Below, piece by piece: positions 12,665-19,273 of a DNA stretch of 19,969 bases. How positions within the stretch are numbered: the first letter of the stretch is position 1; each line of letters starts with the position of its first letter. Position numbers and translations under genes: made by a program. The notes below the pieces were generated by a model. It worked only from the letters and a program-made list of their open reading frames with translations. It made no database searches and had not been told where the DNA came from. Source of the stretch: Lentzea aerocolonigenes (GTDB taxonomy: Bacteria; Actinomycetota; Actinomycetes; Mycobacteriales; Pseudonocardiaceae); assembly GCF_000955955.1 (NCBI RefSeq), contig NZ_JYJG01000018.1, positions 1-19,969 of the forward strand, written 5' to 3'.

Positions 12665-14379
12665 CCGGACGCCTCACCGCCGTCGCCGGCCGCTGGGCCG
12701 TCGTCGCGGCGTTCGTCGCGGGCGTCACCGCGGTGCTGGGTCTCCTGCCGCTGATCTCGGGCAGGGACCCGGCGCTCACGGTGCTGCGGGCGAGGTCGAC
12801 CGAGCGCGAACCCGACGCCGAGGCATTGGCTGCCGTGCGCCGGGAACTCGGGCTCGACGCGGGTCCGGCCGGTCTGCTGCGCCAGTGGTTCTCCGGCGCG
12901 GTCCACGGCGACTTCGGACGGTCCTGGGTCTCCGGCGAACCCGTCGGCGCACGGGTGGCGGAGGCGCTCGGCGTGTCCGCCACGCTCACCGCGTTCGCCG
13001 TGCTCGTCGCCATCGCCGTCATGGCGCTGCTCGTCACGCGGACCCTCGTGCGGGCGGTGAACGGCCGTCGCGACGACAGCCGCAACGGTGTCGCGGCGGT
13101 GCTCGCCGGCCTGCCCGAGTTCGTCCTCGGCGCGCTGTTCGTAGTGCTGTTCGCCGTGCGGCTGCGATGGCTGCCCACATCCGGGTGGAACGACCTGGGC
13201 AACGCGGTGCTGCCCGCCGTCGCGCTCGGCATTCCGGCGGGCGCCGTGCTCGGGGTGATCGCCCGCGACGCCGTCCGGGACGCGGCGAGCGCGCCGTGGC
13301 TGCGAGCGTGGACCGCGGCGGGCATCCGTCGTCGCGTGATCGGTCTCGCGGTGCTGCGCAGGGCCTCGTCCGTGGTGGCCGAGCAGCTCGGGCTGCTGTT
13401 CGCCGGGCTCTTCGGCGGAGCGGCCGCGGTGGAGGTGGTGTTCGCGGTGCCGGGCATCGGCAGGCTCGCGGTCAACGCCGCGATCGCACAGGACGTTCCC
13501 GTCGTGCGGACCTGCGTGCTGGTGATCCTCGTGGTCGGCGTGGCCGCGAGCGGGATCGGCGGGCTGGCCCGGCGGGTGCTGCTCGGTCCTGCTGCCGAGG
13601 CTGAGGCACTGACGACCGCACCACCCGCGTCACGACTGTCGTCACGGCCGTGGAGGTGGATCCTCGCGATAGTCGTCGCCGCCGCCGTGATCGCGTACGG
13701 ACTGTGGCGCGACCCGTTCGCGGTGGAACTGACAGCCCGTCTGCAGCCACCTTCTCTGACACACCCGATGGGCACCGACGCGCTGGGACGCGATGTGCTG
13801 GCCAGGTTGAGCCACGGCGCCGTGCACACCGCTCTGCTCGCACTGGCCGTAACCGTGACAACCGCGATCATCGGCGTGCTGGTCGGCCTGGCGGCGAGAC
13901 GACCGTCCGCGGCCGCCGCGCTCGTGAACGCGTTGCCCGCGGTGGTGATCGCGCTCGTCTTCGCCGCGACGGCAGGCCCAGGCTGGTCGGGCGCGGTGGC
14001 AGCCGTCGTCGCCACCGGCTGGGCACCTCTCGCCGGTCACGCCCGCTCGCTGGCGGCCGAACAACGCGACAGCAGCTACCTCGTCGCGTCCCGCGCACTC
14101 GGCGCTTCCTCCTGGCACCTCACCACGAGACACGTGCTGCCGGCGATCGTGCCCGCGGTGGTGCGCAACGCCTGCGTGCGCTTGCCCTCCGTCGCACTGG
14201 CGCTGGCCACGCTCGGCTATCTCGGGCTCGGCGCCCAGCCGCCCGAGCCGGAATGGGGACTGCTGATCGCGGAGGGAATGCCGTACGTCGAACGCGCGCC
14301 GTGGACAGTGCTGTTCCCCGCGGCGGGACTCATCGCGCTCGGCCTGGCGGCATCGTCGCTGGCAACCCGCGTGCGGTGA
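12661..14379 (+). CDS. fused DppB-DppC type ABC permease
   Basis: A 572-residue inner membrane protein combining both permease subunits of a peptide/nickel-type importer. Residues about 1-310 form the DppB-like half, with the N-terminal extracytoplasmic segment ending in GDFGRSWVSGEPVGARV and the late motif EVVFAVPGIGRLAVNAAIAQDVPVV. Residues about 330-572 form the DppC-like half with HPMGTDALGRDVLARL and a clear EAA loop (EQRDSSYLVASRALGASSWH). The EAA loop of the first half (RDAASAPWLRAWTAAGIRRR) is degenerate. Fusion fixes subunit stoichiometry. No ATPase gene follows; the next gene is a lipoprotein with its own promoter, so the motor must be encoded elsewhere. Confidence 0.9.
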   Translation: MTGRLTAVAGRWAVVAAFVAGVTAVLGLLPLISGRDPALTVLRARSTEREPDAEALAAVRRELGLDAGPAGLLRQWFSGAVHGDFGRSWVSGEPVGARVAEALGVSATLTAFAVLVAIAVMALLVTRTLVRAVNGRRDDSRNGVAAVLAGLPEFVLGALFVVLFAVRLRWLPTSGWNDLGNAVLPAVALGIPAGAVLGVIARDAVRDAASAPWLRAWTAAGIRRRVIGLAVLRRASSVVAEQLGLLFAGLFGGAAAVEVVFAVPGIGRLAVNAAIAQDVPVVRTCVLVILVVGVAASGIGGLARRVLLGPAAEAEALTTAPPASRLSSRPWRWILAIVVAAAVIAYGLWRDPFAVELTARLQPPSLTHPMGTDALGRDVLARLSHGAVHTALLALAVTVTTAIIGVLVGLAARRPSAAAALVNALPAVVIALVFAATAGPGWSGAVAAVVATGWAPLAGHARSLAAEQRDSSYLVASRALGASSWHLTTRHVLPAIVPAVVRNACVRLPSVALALATLGYLGLGAQPPEPEWGLLIAEGMPYVERAPWTVLFPAAGLIALGLAASSLATRVR

Positions 14380-14395
14380 GGGGTTCTCCTGAGTT

Positions 14396-14446
14396 TTCCG
14401 GGAACTCCGGAACCTTCCGTTCGTGACGCCGTGCGCCATCTAGCTT
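14396..14446 (+). promoter_or_regulatory. putative promoter for leaderless lipoprotein B, with dyads
   Basis: TTCCGG-N5-CCGGAA (14396-14412) and the overlapping CCGGAA-C-CTTCCG (14407-14419) are followed by the candidate -10 TAGCTT (14441-14446). Seven bases separate the -10 from the ATG and no ribosome binding site is visible, so the mRNA probably starts at the ATG. The CGGAA/TTCCG element resembles that upstream of lipoprotein A. Confidence 0.5.
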
Positions 14447-14453
14447 CTCGGCA

Positions 14454-15416
14454 ATGAGGCCACCGCAGTTGACCATCGCCACTCTGGCCGTTTCCGTGCT
14501 GTCGGCCGGATGTGCCGGCGGCAACTCCGCCCCGCTGCCGGAGCCGCCGCCCACGACGACCCTGCCGCCGATGCCGGAGGGCTCGATCGAGGTGACGGTG
14601 AAGGAGGTGAAGGATGGCAGGACCGTGCTGCTGTCCAACGGCTCCCAGATCCGCATCACCGGACTCGCCGAGCCGGGCGCGTGCTGGGCTGAGTCAGGTG
14701 CGGCGTTCGCCAAGACCACGTTGCTGGACAAGACGGTCCGCGTCACCGAGTCCACACCGGACGCATCGCCCCTGTGGCTGCCCGACGGCACCGACTACGC
14801 GCTCCTCGCCGTGGGCGCGGGCGTGATGCGCACGGACTCCGGCGACTACCCGGCGTTCAAGCAGGCCGAACAGACCGCGGCGAGCAGCACGCTGGGCCTG
14901 TGGGGACCGCCCTGCAACGCTCAGCCCGCCGCCGTACCGCCACCGGCGACGACGGCCACCACACCACCACCGCCGGCACCGGCCGTTGCCCTGCCCGCAC
15001 CCAGGACCCCACCCAGGACTCCGGCGAAGACGCAGAAGCCGGCCGCGACCCCCGCGCCGCCGCCCCCCGTTCCTCCTGCTCCCCCGGCGCCCACCTACGG
15101 CTGCCGGGTCACCTACCGGGTCACGAACCAGTGGAACGGCAGCTTCCGCACCGACGTGACGATCACCAACACCGGCTCGGCCCCCGTCAACGGCTGGACG
15201 CTGACCTGGGTCTTCGGCGCGGGTCAGGCCGTCAAGGAGATGTGGAACGCGACCTACCGCCAGTCAGGTGGCTGGGTCGGCGCCACGAACGCCGGCTACA
15301 ACCCGGCGATCCCGCCCGGTGGTTCGGTGCTGATCGGGTTCACCGCCACGAACGGGCCGAACAACCCGGCTCCTGGTGGGTTCTCGCTCAACGGCCGTTC
15401 CTGCGTCGCCGGCTGA
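14454..15416 (+). CDS. lipoprotein B: degenerate nuclease-like domain plus CBM2
   Basis: A 320-residue paralogue of lipoprotein A. It has a cleaner lipobox (LSAGC, Cys20), a short linker, a nuclease-like domain (about 46-154), a long Pro/Thr/Ala linker (155-214) and a CBM2 (217-317, Cys217 and Cys317) with GWTLTWVFGAGQAVKEMWNA and FSLNGRSC. In the nuclease-like part Arg56 replaces catalytic D21, Ala72 replaces D40, Glu73 replaces T41 and Gly75 replaces E43; only Arg67 remains at the R35 site. Cys77 and Cys154 match the cysteine pair of A, and DGTDYALLAV and GLWGPPC are shared. Catalytic death and shared cysteines in both copies point to a retained binding role at the cell surface. The gene follows the permease by 74 bases and appears leaderless. 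Confidence 0.82.
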   Translation: MRPPQLTIATLAVSVLSAGCAGGNSAPLPEPPPTTTLPPMPEGSIEVTVKEVKDGRTVLLSNGSQIRITGLAEPGACWAESGAAFAKTTLLDKTVRVTESTPDASPLWLPDGTDYALLAVGAGVMRTDSGDYPAFKQAEQTAASSTLGLWGPPCNAQPAAVPPPATTATTPPPPAPAVALPAPRTPPRTPAKTQKPAATPAPPPPVPPAPPAPTYGCRVTYRVTNQWNGSFRTDVTITNTGSAPVNGWTLTWVFGAGQAVKEMWNATYRQSGGWVGATNAGYNPAIPPGGSVLIGFTATNGPNNPAPGGFSLNGRSCVAG

Positions 15417-15430
15417 CCTGTTCGCCTTGC

Positions 15431-15467
15431 TGCGGGCGCCCTCTCCACTGTGGAGGGAGCGCCCGCA
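15431..15467 (+). terminator. terminator hairpin after lipoprotein B
   Basis: Arms 15431-15448 and 15450-15467 pair at 16 of 18 positions (outer stem TGCGGGCGC with GCGCCCGCA, inner CTCCAC with GTGGAG), starting 15 bases after the stop. Symmetry would let it act in both directions between convergent genes. Confidence 0.75.
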
Positions 15468-15491
15468 GGCGTTCAGGCGCGGAAGTGGTGA

Positions 15492-15534
15492 TGCCGCGGC
15501 AGACGGGACGTGGTGTCCACCGCCTGCCGCGGCA
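15492..15534 (-). terminator. terminator hairpin after the gamma-glutamyltransferase gene
   Basis: TGCCGCGGCAG (15492-15502) and CTGCCGCGGCA (15524-15534) are exact complements, with partial pairing inside the 21-base interior. It begins about 15 bases past the leftward stop. Each arm contains the self-palindrome TGCCGCGGCA. Confidence 0.65.
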
Positions 15535-15549
15535 CGTCTGGTGAACCGG

Positions 15550-17322
15550 TCAGCCGGTGCGGACCACGCGGGCCGCTCCCCCGCCGCGCCGGGACGGTTC
15601 GGCCACCGCACGCCAGCGCCCGTCCGGCAGCCGTTCGATCGCGGTCGCCGCACCGATGTCGGCGACCTGGCTGAACCGGTGACCGAGCCTGCCGAGCCCT
15701 TCCGCCTGCGCGGACGCGAGGAACGCCGCCTCTGCCGGCGTCACGGCCGAGTTGCGCTGCGACGCCCGCGGTGCCCTGATCGCGTCGAGCAGCGAGAGCT
15801 TGCGGTCGACGTGCAATGTGAGGATCTGCGTGACCGTGGTGATGATCGTCGCACCGCCGGGCGAACCGACCACGAACGCGAGCTCGCCGCGGTCGAGCAC
15901 GATGGTGGGCGCCATCGACGAGCGCGACCGCTTGCCGGGGCCGGGCAGGTTCGGGTCCGGCACACCCGGCGTGACGGGGACGAAGCTGAAGTCGGTCAGC
16001 TCGTTGTTGAGCAGGAAACCGCGGCCGGGCACCACGATGCCGCTGCCGCCCTCCGCCTCGACGGTGAGGGTGTAGCTCACCGCGTTGCCCCAGCGGTCGG
16101 TGACGACGAGGTGCGTGGTGTTCTCCGCGTCCTGGCGCGTCGGCGAGGCCTGAGCCGCCGCACCACACGGCCTGGGGTCGTGCGGGTCGCCCGCGGCAAC
16201 TGGCGCCGGCAGGACGGCACCGGGGTTGATCAGGCACGCACGACTGTCGGCGAACCGTTGCGACAACAGGGCATCGGTCGGGACGCGCGAGTAGCGGGGA
16301 TCACCGACCCAGCGGTTGCGGTCGGCGAAGGACAACTTCGTGGCCTCGATGAACCGGTGCAGGTGGTCCACATCGGACATCTTCGACAGGTCGGTGGACT
16401 CCAGGATGTTCAGCGCCTCGCCGACCGTCGTGCCGCCGCCTGACGACGGTCCCGTGCTGTACACGTCGAGACCGCGGTAGCCGACGTGAGTGGCCTGTCG
16501 TTCCTCGACGCGGTAGCGCGCCAGGTCGAGCAGCGACATCTTCCCGGGACGCACGTTGCGGGTGGCACCAGGCATGACAGGCGGGTGCTGCACGGTCCGC
16601 ACGACGTCCCGTCCGATGGGCCCGCCGTGCAGCGAGGCGAGTCCGGTGCGCGCCAGTTCGCGGTAGGTGTCCGCGAGCTCGGGGTTGCGGAACACGCTGC
16701 CCACGGCGGGAGGCTTGCCGCCGGGCAGGAACAGGTCGCGCGTCGAGGTGAAGTCGCCGAACCGGTCGGCGTTGTTCGCGATCTGCGTCTGGAACGTCTG
16801 GTCGACCACGAACCCGCGGCGGGCCAGGTCCTGCGCGGGCGCCATCGCCTCACGCAGACTGGTCGTGCCCCACTTGCGCAGCGCCTGTTGCCACGTCCTG
16901 GGTGTGCCCGGCACGCCCACCGCCAGACCGCTGGTCATGGCCTCGGCGAACGGCAACGGGCTGCCGTTCTCCACGAACAGGTTCTCGTCCGCCGCGTGCG
17001 GGGCGGTCTCCCTTCCATCCAATGTGGACACACGGCCGGTGTGTGCGTCGTAGTAGACGAAATAGCCTCCGCCGCCGATGCCCGCGGAGAAGGGATCGGT
17101 GACACCGAGCGCGGCGGCGGTGGCCACGGCGGCGTCGACGGCGTTCCCGCCCCGGCGCAGCACGTCGATCCCGATCTGGGTGGCGTCGGGGTCCACACTG
17201 GACACCGCACCGCCGTGTCCGGTCTGTTCCGGCAACCTCGGCGGGGTGGCGGGACCGGCATGGGCGGTGGGTGTCAGCAACACCGTGGTCAGCACAAGGG
17301 ACATGCCCGTCCTCAGCAACAT
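15550..17322 (-). CDS. ggt: secreted gamma-glutamyltransferase, short-lid type
   Basis: A 590-residue N-terminal nucleophile hydrolase that cleaves gamma-glutamyl bonds and transfers the glutamyl group to water or amines. A Sec signal peptide (about residues 1-22, ending THA) exports it. Self-cleavage is expected before Thr402 in ENTTHLVVTD, giving a large subunit of about 400 residues and a small one of about 189. Arg104 in LDGRE fits the substrate-carboxylate arginine, NNELTDFSF and KRSRSSMAPTIV line the donor site, and GSPGG (486-490) is the oxyanion loop. The stretch between NNELTDF and the KR-S-S-M motif is short, lacking most of the lid loop of the E. coli enzyme, as in Bacillus. AGGAGAGGGG precedes the ATG. 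Convergent to lipoprotein B and followed by its own hairpin. Confidence 0.93.
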   Translation of the reverse strand: MLLRTGMSLVLTTVLLTPTAHAGPATPPRLPEQTGHGGAVSSVDPDATQIGIDVLRRGGNAVDAAVATAAALGVTDPFSAGIGGGGYFVYYDAHTGRVSTLDGRETAPHAADENLFVENGSPLPFAEAMTSGLAVGVPGTPRTWQQALRKWGTTSLREAMAPAQDLARRGFVVDQTFQTQIANNADRFGDFTSTRDLFLPGGKPPAVGSVFRNPELADTYRELARTGLASLHGGPIGRDVVRTVQHPPVMPGATRNVRPGKMSLLDLARYRVEERQATHVGYRGLDVYSTGPSSGGGTTVGEALNILESTDLSKMSDVDHLHRFIEATKLSFADRNRWVGDPRYSRVPTDALLSQRFADSRACLINPGAVLPAPVAAGDPHDPRPCGAAAQASPTRQDAENTTHLVVTDRWGNAVSYTLTVEAEGGSGIVVPGRGFLLNNELTDFSFVPVTPGVPDPNLPGPGKRSRSSMAPTIVLDRGELAFVVGSPGGATIITTVTQILTLHVDRKLSLLDAIRAPRASQRNSAVTPAEAAFLASAQAEGLGRLGHRFSQVADIGAATAIERLPDGRWRAVAEPSRRGGGAARVVRTG

Positions 17323-17524
17323 GCCCCTCTCCTACCCAGGTTTCCGCACCGATGGCAAGAACTTGAGGTAGAACTGAGGTCAGCAGGCGGCGAAGACCGG
17401 GTTCGAGCAGCACCACAGGTCTAGTTCGGGCACGACGCGGCGACGGCAGAACAACGCGAGAAGTCTTCACATACCTTGGACATGACAACACCGTGCACAC
17501 AACGCAACCAGTCCATTGTGGAAC

Positions 17525-17564
17525 GGCGTTCGAGTCGAATTCGACCGTGCCTTCGTCGAACGCC
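17525..17564 (-). terminator. complex hairpin downstream of the GH5 gene
   Basis: GGCGTTCGA (17525-17533) and TCGAACGCC (17556-17564) are exact complements, and the 12-base palindrome GTCGAATTCGAC (17534-17545) follows the first arm directly. It starts about 20 bases past the GH5 stop. The rest of 17323-17583 holds the ggt leader and no gene that I can support. Confidence 0.55.
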
Positions 17565-17583
17565 AACCCTCACGCCGCTCCCG

Positions 17584-19026
17584 TCAGCCAGCCGCGACGA
17601 ACCGCCATTGCTGGTTCGCGCTACCGCTGTCACTCCACTGCCCGAGCGTGGCGGCGGCGGACGTACGGCCCATGCCGTCGAGGTAGAGGCCGGTGGCGCG
17701 GTTCCTGATGCGCACGTCGTTGCCCCTGCTCTTGCCCGTGACCACCATCCACTGCTGGCTCGTCGCGGTGCCGCCCGCGCGCTGGCTCACCTCGGAGCCG
17801 TTGGACGAGCGCCCGGCTCCGTCGAGGTAGAGGCCGGTGACCGCGTTCTTGAGCCGGACGTGCGAGCCCGCGTTCTCGACGATCCACCGCTGACTCGTGC
17901 TGGTACCGCCGGTGCCCTGGCCCGCGGCGGAGTCGGTGGTGCGTCCGAGGCCGTCGACGTACCAGCCGGTGCCGATGTTGCGGATCTCGACCGTCGTGCT
18001 GCCGGCGTCGCCCACACCCCAGGAGTAGCGCAACCGTTGCAGTCCCGAAGGGTTCGTCAGCGACAGCGCGATGTTCTGACCGCTGCCGGTTTTCGTCGTC
18101 AGGCTGTACCAGTCGCCGTCGCGCAGGCCGGGCCAGTACACGCCGCCCATCCCGAGTTCGCGCAGCTTCGCGCTGACACCCCGGATGTAGTCGGCCATGT
18201 ACGACCCGCTGGGGATGCTGTAGTCGATGGCGTCGAAGTACACGCCGTTCTTGGTGCCCGGCCCCATCGCGCCGCCCCACTCGGTGGCGATGGTGCGGCT
18301 CGCGTAGCCGCCGATGTAGCTCGCGATGTGGTTGCCCCACTCGGTTTCGCTCTCGTATCCCGCGAAGAACGAGTAGTCGTGCACCGCGAGCAGCGTGCCG
18401 TTCAGCCTGCTGTCGTTGCCGACCGCGGGAACGTTCTGGGCGAGACCGGCGCCGTCGAGGACCACCCTGCCGCGCGGGACGCCCGAGTACCTGGCGAGCC
18501 AGCCGTTGTACATGTTGTTCAGGTCGGCCGTGCTGTAACCGTGCGGCTCGTTGATGACCTCGAAGTAGGCGTTCGGGTTTCCGCCGTACTTGGCGATCAC
18601 CTTGTCCCACATCTGGTTGAACGCCGTCATGTTCGGCGGCCGGCCGCCGGTGTGCGCCCAGTACGCGAAGATCACGTTGCCCTTGGTGAGCGCGGTGTCG
18701 AGCGCGCCGGTGTAGGTGCCCCAGTAGTTCGCCACGGTCGGCTCGTTGATCGGGATCCGCACCGTGTTGGCGCCGGTGATCGAGTACAGCTGACCGACGA
18801 CCCGGTCCGCGACGACGGCCGCCGAGGAGTAGGTGTCCGAGGCGCTGAGCCCGGAGGGGTACAGCACCCCGTTGACGAAGTTGTCCCTCTGGTCGGCCCA
18901 GTTCACGCCCCTGAACTGGGCCGTGGAGGCCTGTGCGGGGTTCGAGACGCTGGTGACCAGGCCGGCGGCGAGCAGCACCGAGGCCAGCAGCCGTAGGGCG
19001 GAAAGCGCTTTCCAACGAAGACTCAT
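17584..19026 (-). CDS. secreted GH5 glycanase with C-terminal ricin-type lectin domain
   Basis: A 480-residue exported glycoside hydrolase. The signal peptide covers about residues 1-33. The family 5 catalytic (beta/alpha)8 domain (about 36-325) has the acid/base Glu160 in YFEVINEPHG and the nucleophile Glu249 in TIATEWGG, with His216 in AVHDYSF before it. Residues about 338-480 form a ricin B/CBM13-like beta-trefoil with three similar repeats, each with LYLDG- or WYVDG-type and QxW/QQW motifs (QRW 379-381, QQW 424-426, QQW 472-474). Likely substrates are beta-linked glucans, mannans or xylans; the exact one cannot be told. ATG 19026 is preferred to GTG 19038 because GGAG lies 6 bases before it. 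A LacI-type palindrome lies inside codons 5-9. Transcribed away from the GntR gene. Confidence 0.9.
   Translation of the reverse strand: MSLRWKALSALRLLASVLLAAGLVTSVSNPAQASTAQFRGVNWADQRDNFVNGVLYPSGLSASDTYSSAAVVADRVVGQLYSITGANTVRIPINEPTVANYWGTYTGALDTALTKGNVIFAYWAHTGGRPPNMTAFNQMWDKVIAKYGGNPNAYFEVINEPHGYSTADLNNMYNGWLARYSGVPRGRVVLDGAGLAQNVPAVGNDSRLNGTLLAVHDYSFFAGYESETEWGNHIASYIGGYASRTIATEWGGAMGPGTKNGVYFDAIDYSIPSGSYMADYIRGVSAKLRELGMGGVYWPGLRDGDWYSLTTKTGSGQNIALSLTNPSGLQRLRYSWGVGDAGSTTVEIRNIGTGWYVDGLGRTTDSAAGQGTGGTSTSQRWIVENAGSHVRLKNAVTGLYLDGAGRSSNGSEVSQRAGGTATSQQWMVVTGKSRGNDVRIRNRATGLYLDGMGRTSAAATLGQWSDSGSANQQWRFVAAG
19000..19013. promoter_or_regulatory. LacI-type operator inside the GH5 5' coding region
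   Basis: GGAAAGCGCTTTCC is a perfect 14-bp palindrome with the central CG and AA/TT flanks typical of LacI-family operators. It begins 13 bases inside the GH5 reading frame, a place where a bound repressor would block transcription. One such palindrome is expected by chance in a window this long, so the consensus fit and position carry the weight. Confidence 0.55.
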
Positions 19027-19086
19027 CGGCTGCTCCACTGCAGTCTGTCACTCATCGCGACCAGTCGGGTGCGGGCTGTGCCCGGT

Positions 19087-19119
19087 GGTATAAGAGCAGC
19101 CGGGCGAAGAGGGCGTCAA
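19087..19119 (-). promoter_or_regulatory. possible GH5 promoter
   Basis: On the minus strand TTGACG (19119-19114) is followed after 21 bases by TATACC (19092-19087). The boxes look good but the spacing is long, so the assignment is tentative. Confidence 0.3.
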
Positions 19120-19198
19120 GCAAAATGAGCATGCTTATCCGCTGCTTCGTTGCCCGCCTGATCACGTCGCTGACCACGTTCGATTCCCGATCGATGGC

Positions 19199-19238
19199 TT
19201 GTCCTGCCCGTTCGACGCGCATGTATCCTGGTTCGACG
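19199..19238 (+). promoter_or_regulatory. possible GntR-gene promoter with TTCGACG repeat
   Basis: TTGTCC (19199-19204) and TATCCT (19224-19229) are separated by 19 bases. TTCGACG occurs at 19211-19217 and 19232-19238, 21 bases apart, on either side of the -10. That phasing would suit an autoregulator bound to one DNA face, which is inference. Confidence 0.35.
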
Positions 19239-19273
19239 ATCCAAAAAGTCGTACTCATGAAGGAGCCGTCTCG

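Noticed and set aside
12579..14015. 478-codon minus-strand frame opposite the permease
   Set aside because: Ser/Thr/Ala-rich shadow with no domain; the permease has clear EAA and DppC motifs on the other strand.
17476..18996. 506-codon plus-strand frame opposite the GH5 gene
   Set aside because: Composition is that of an antisense shadow; the minus strand carries GH5 catalytic residues and ricin repeats.
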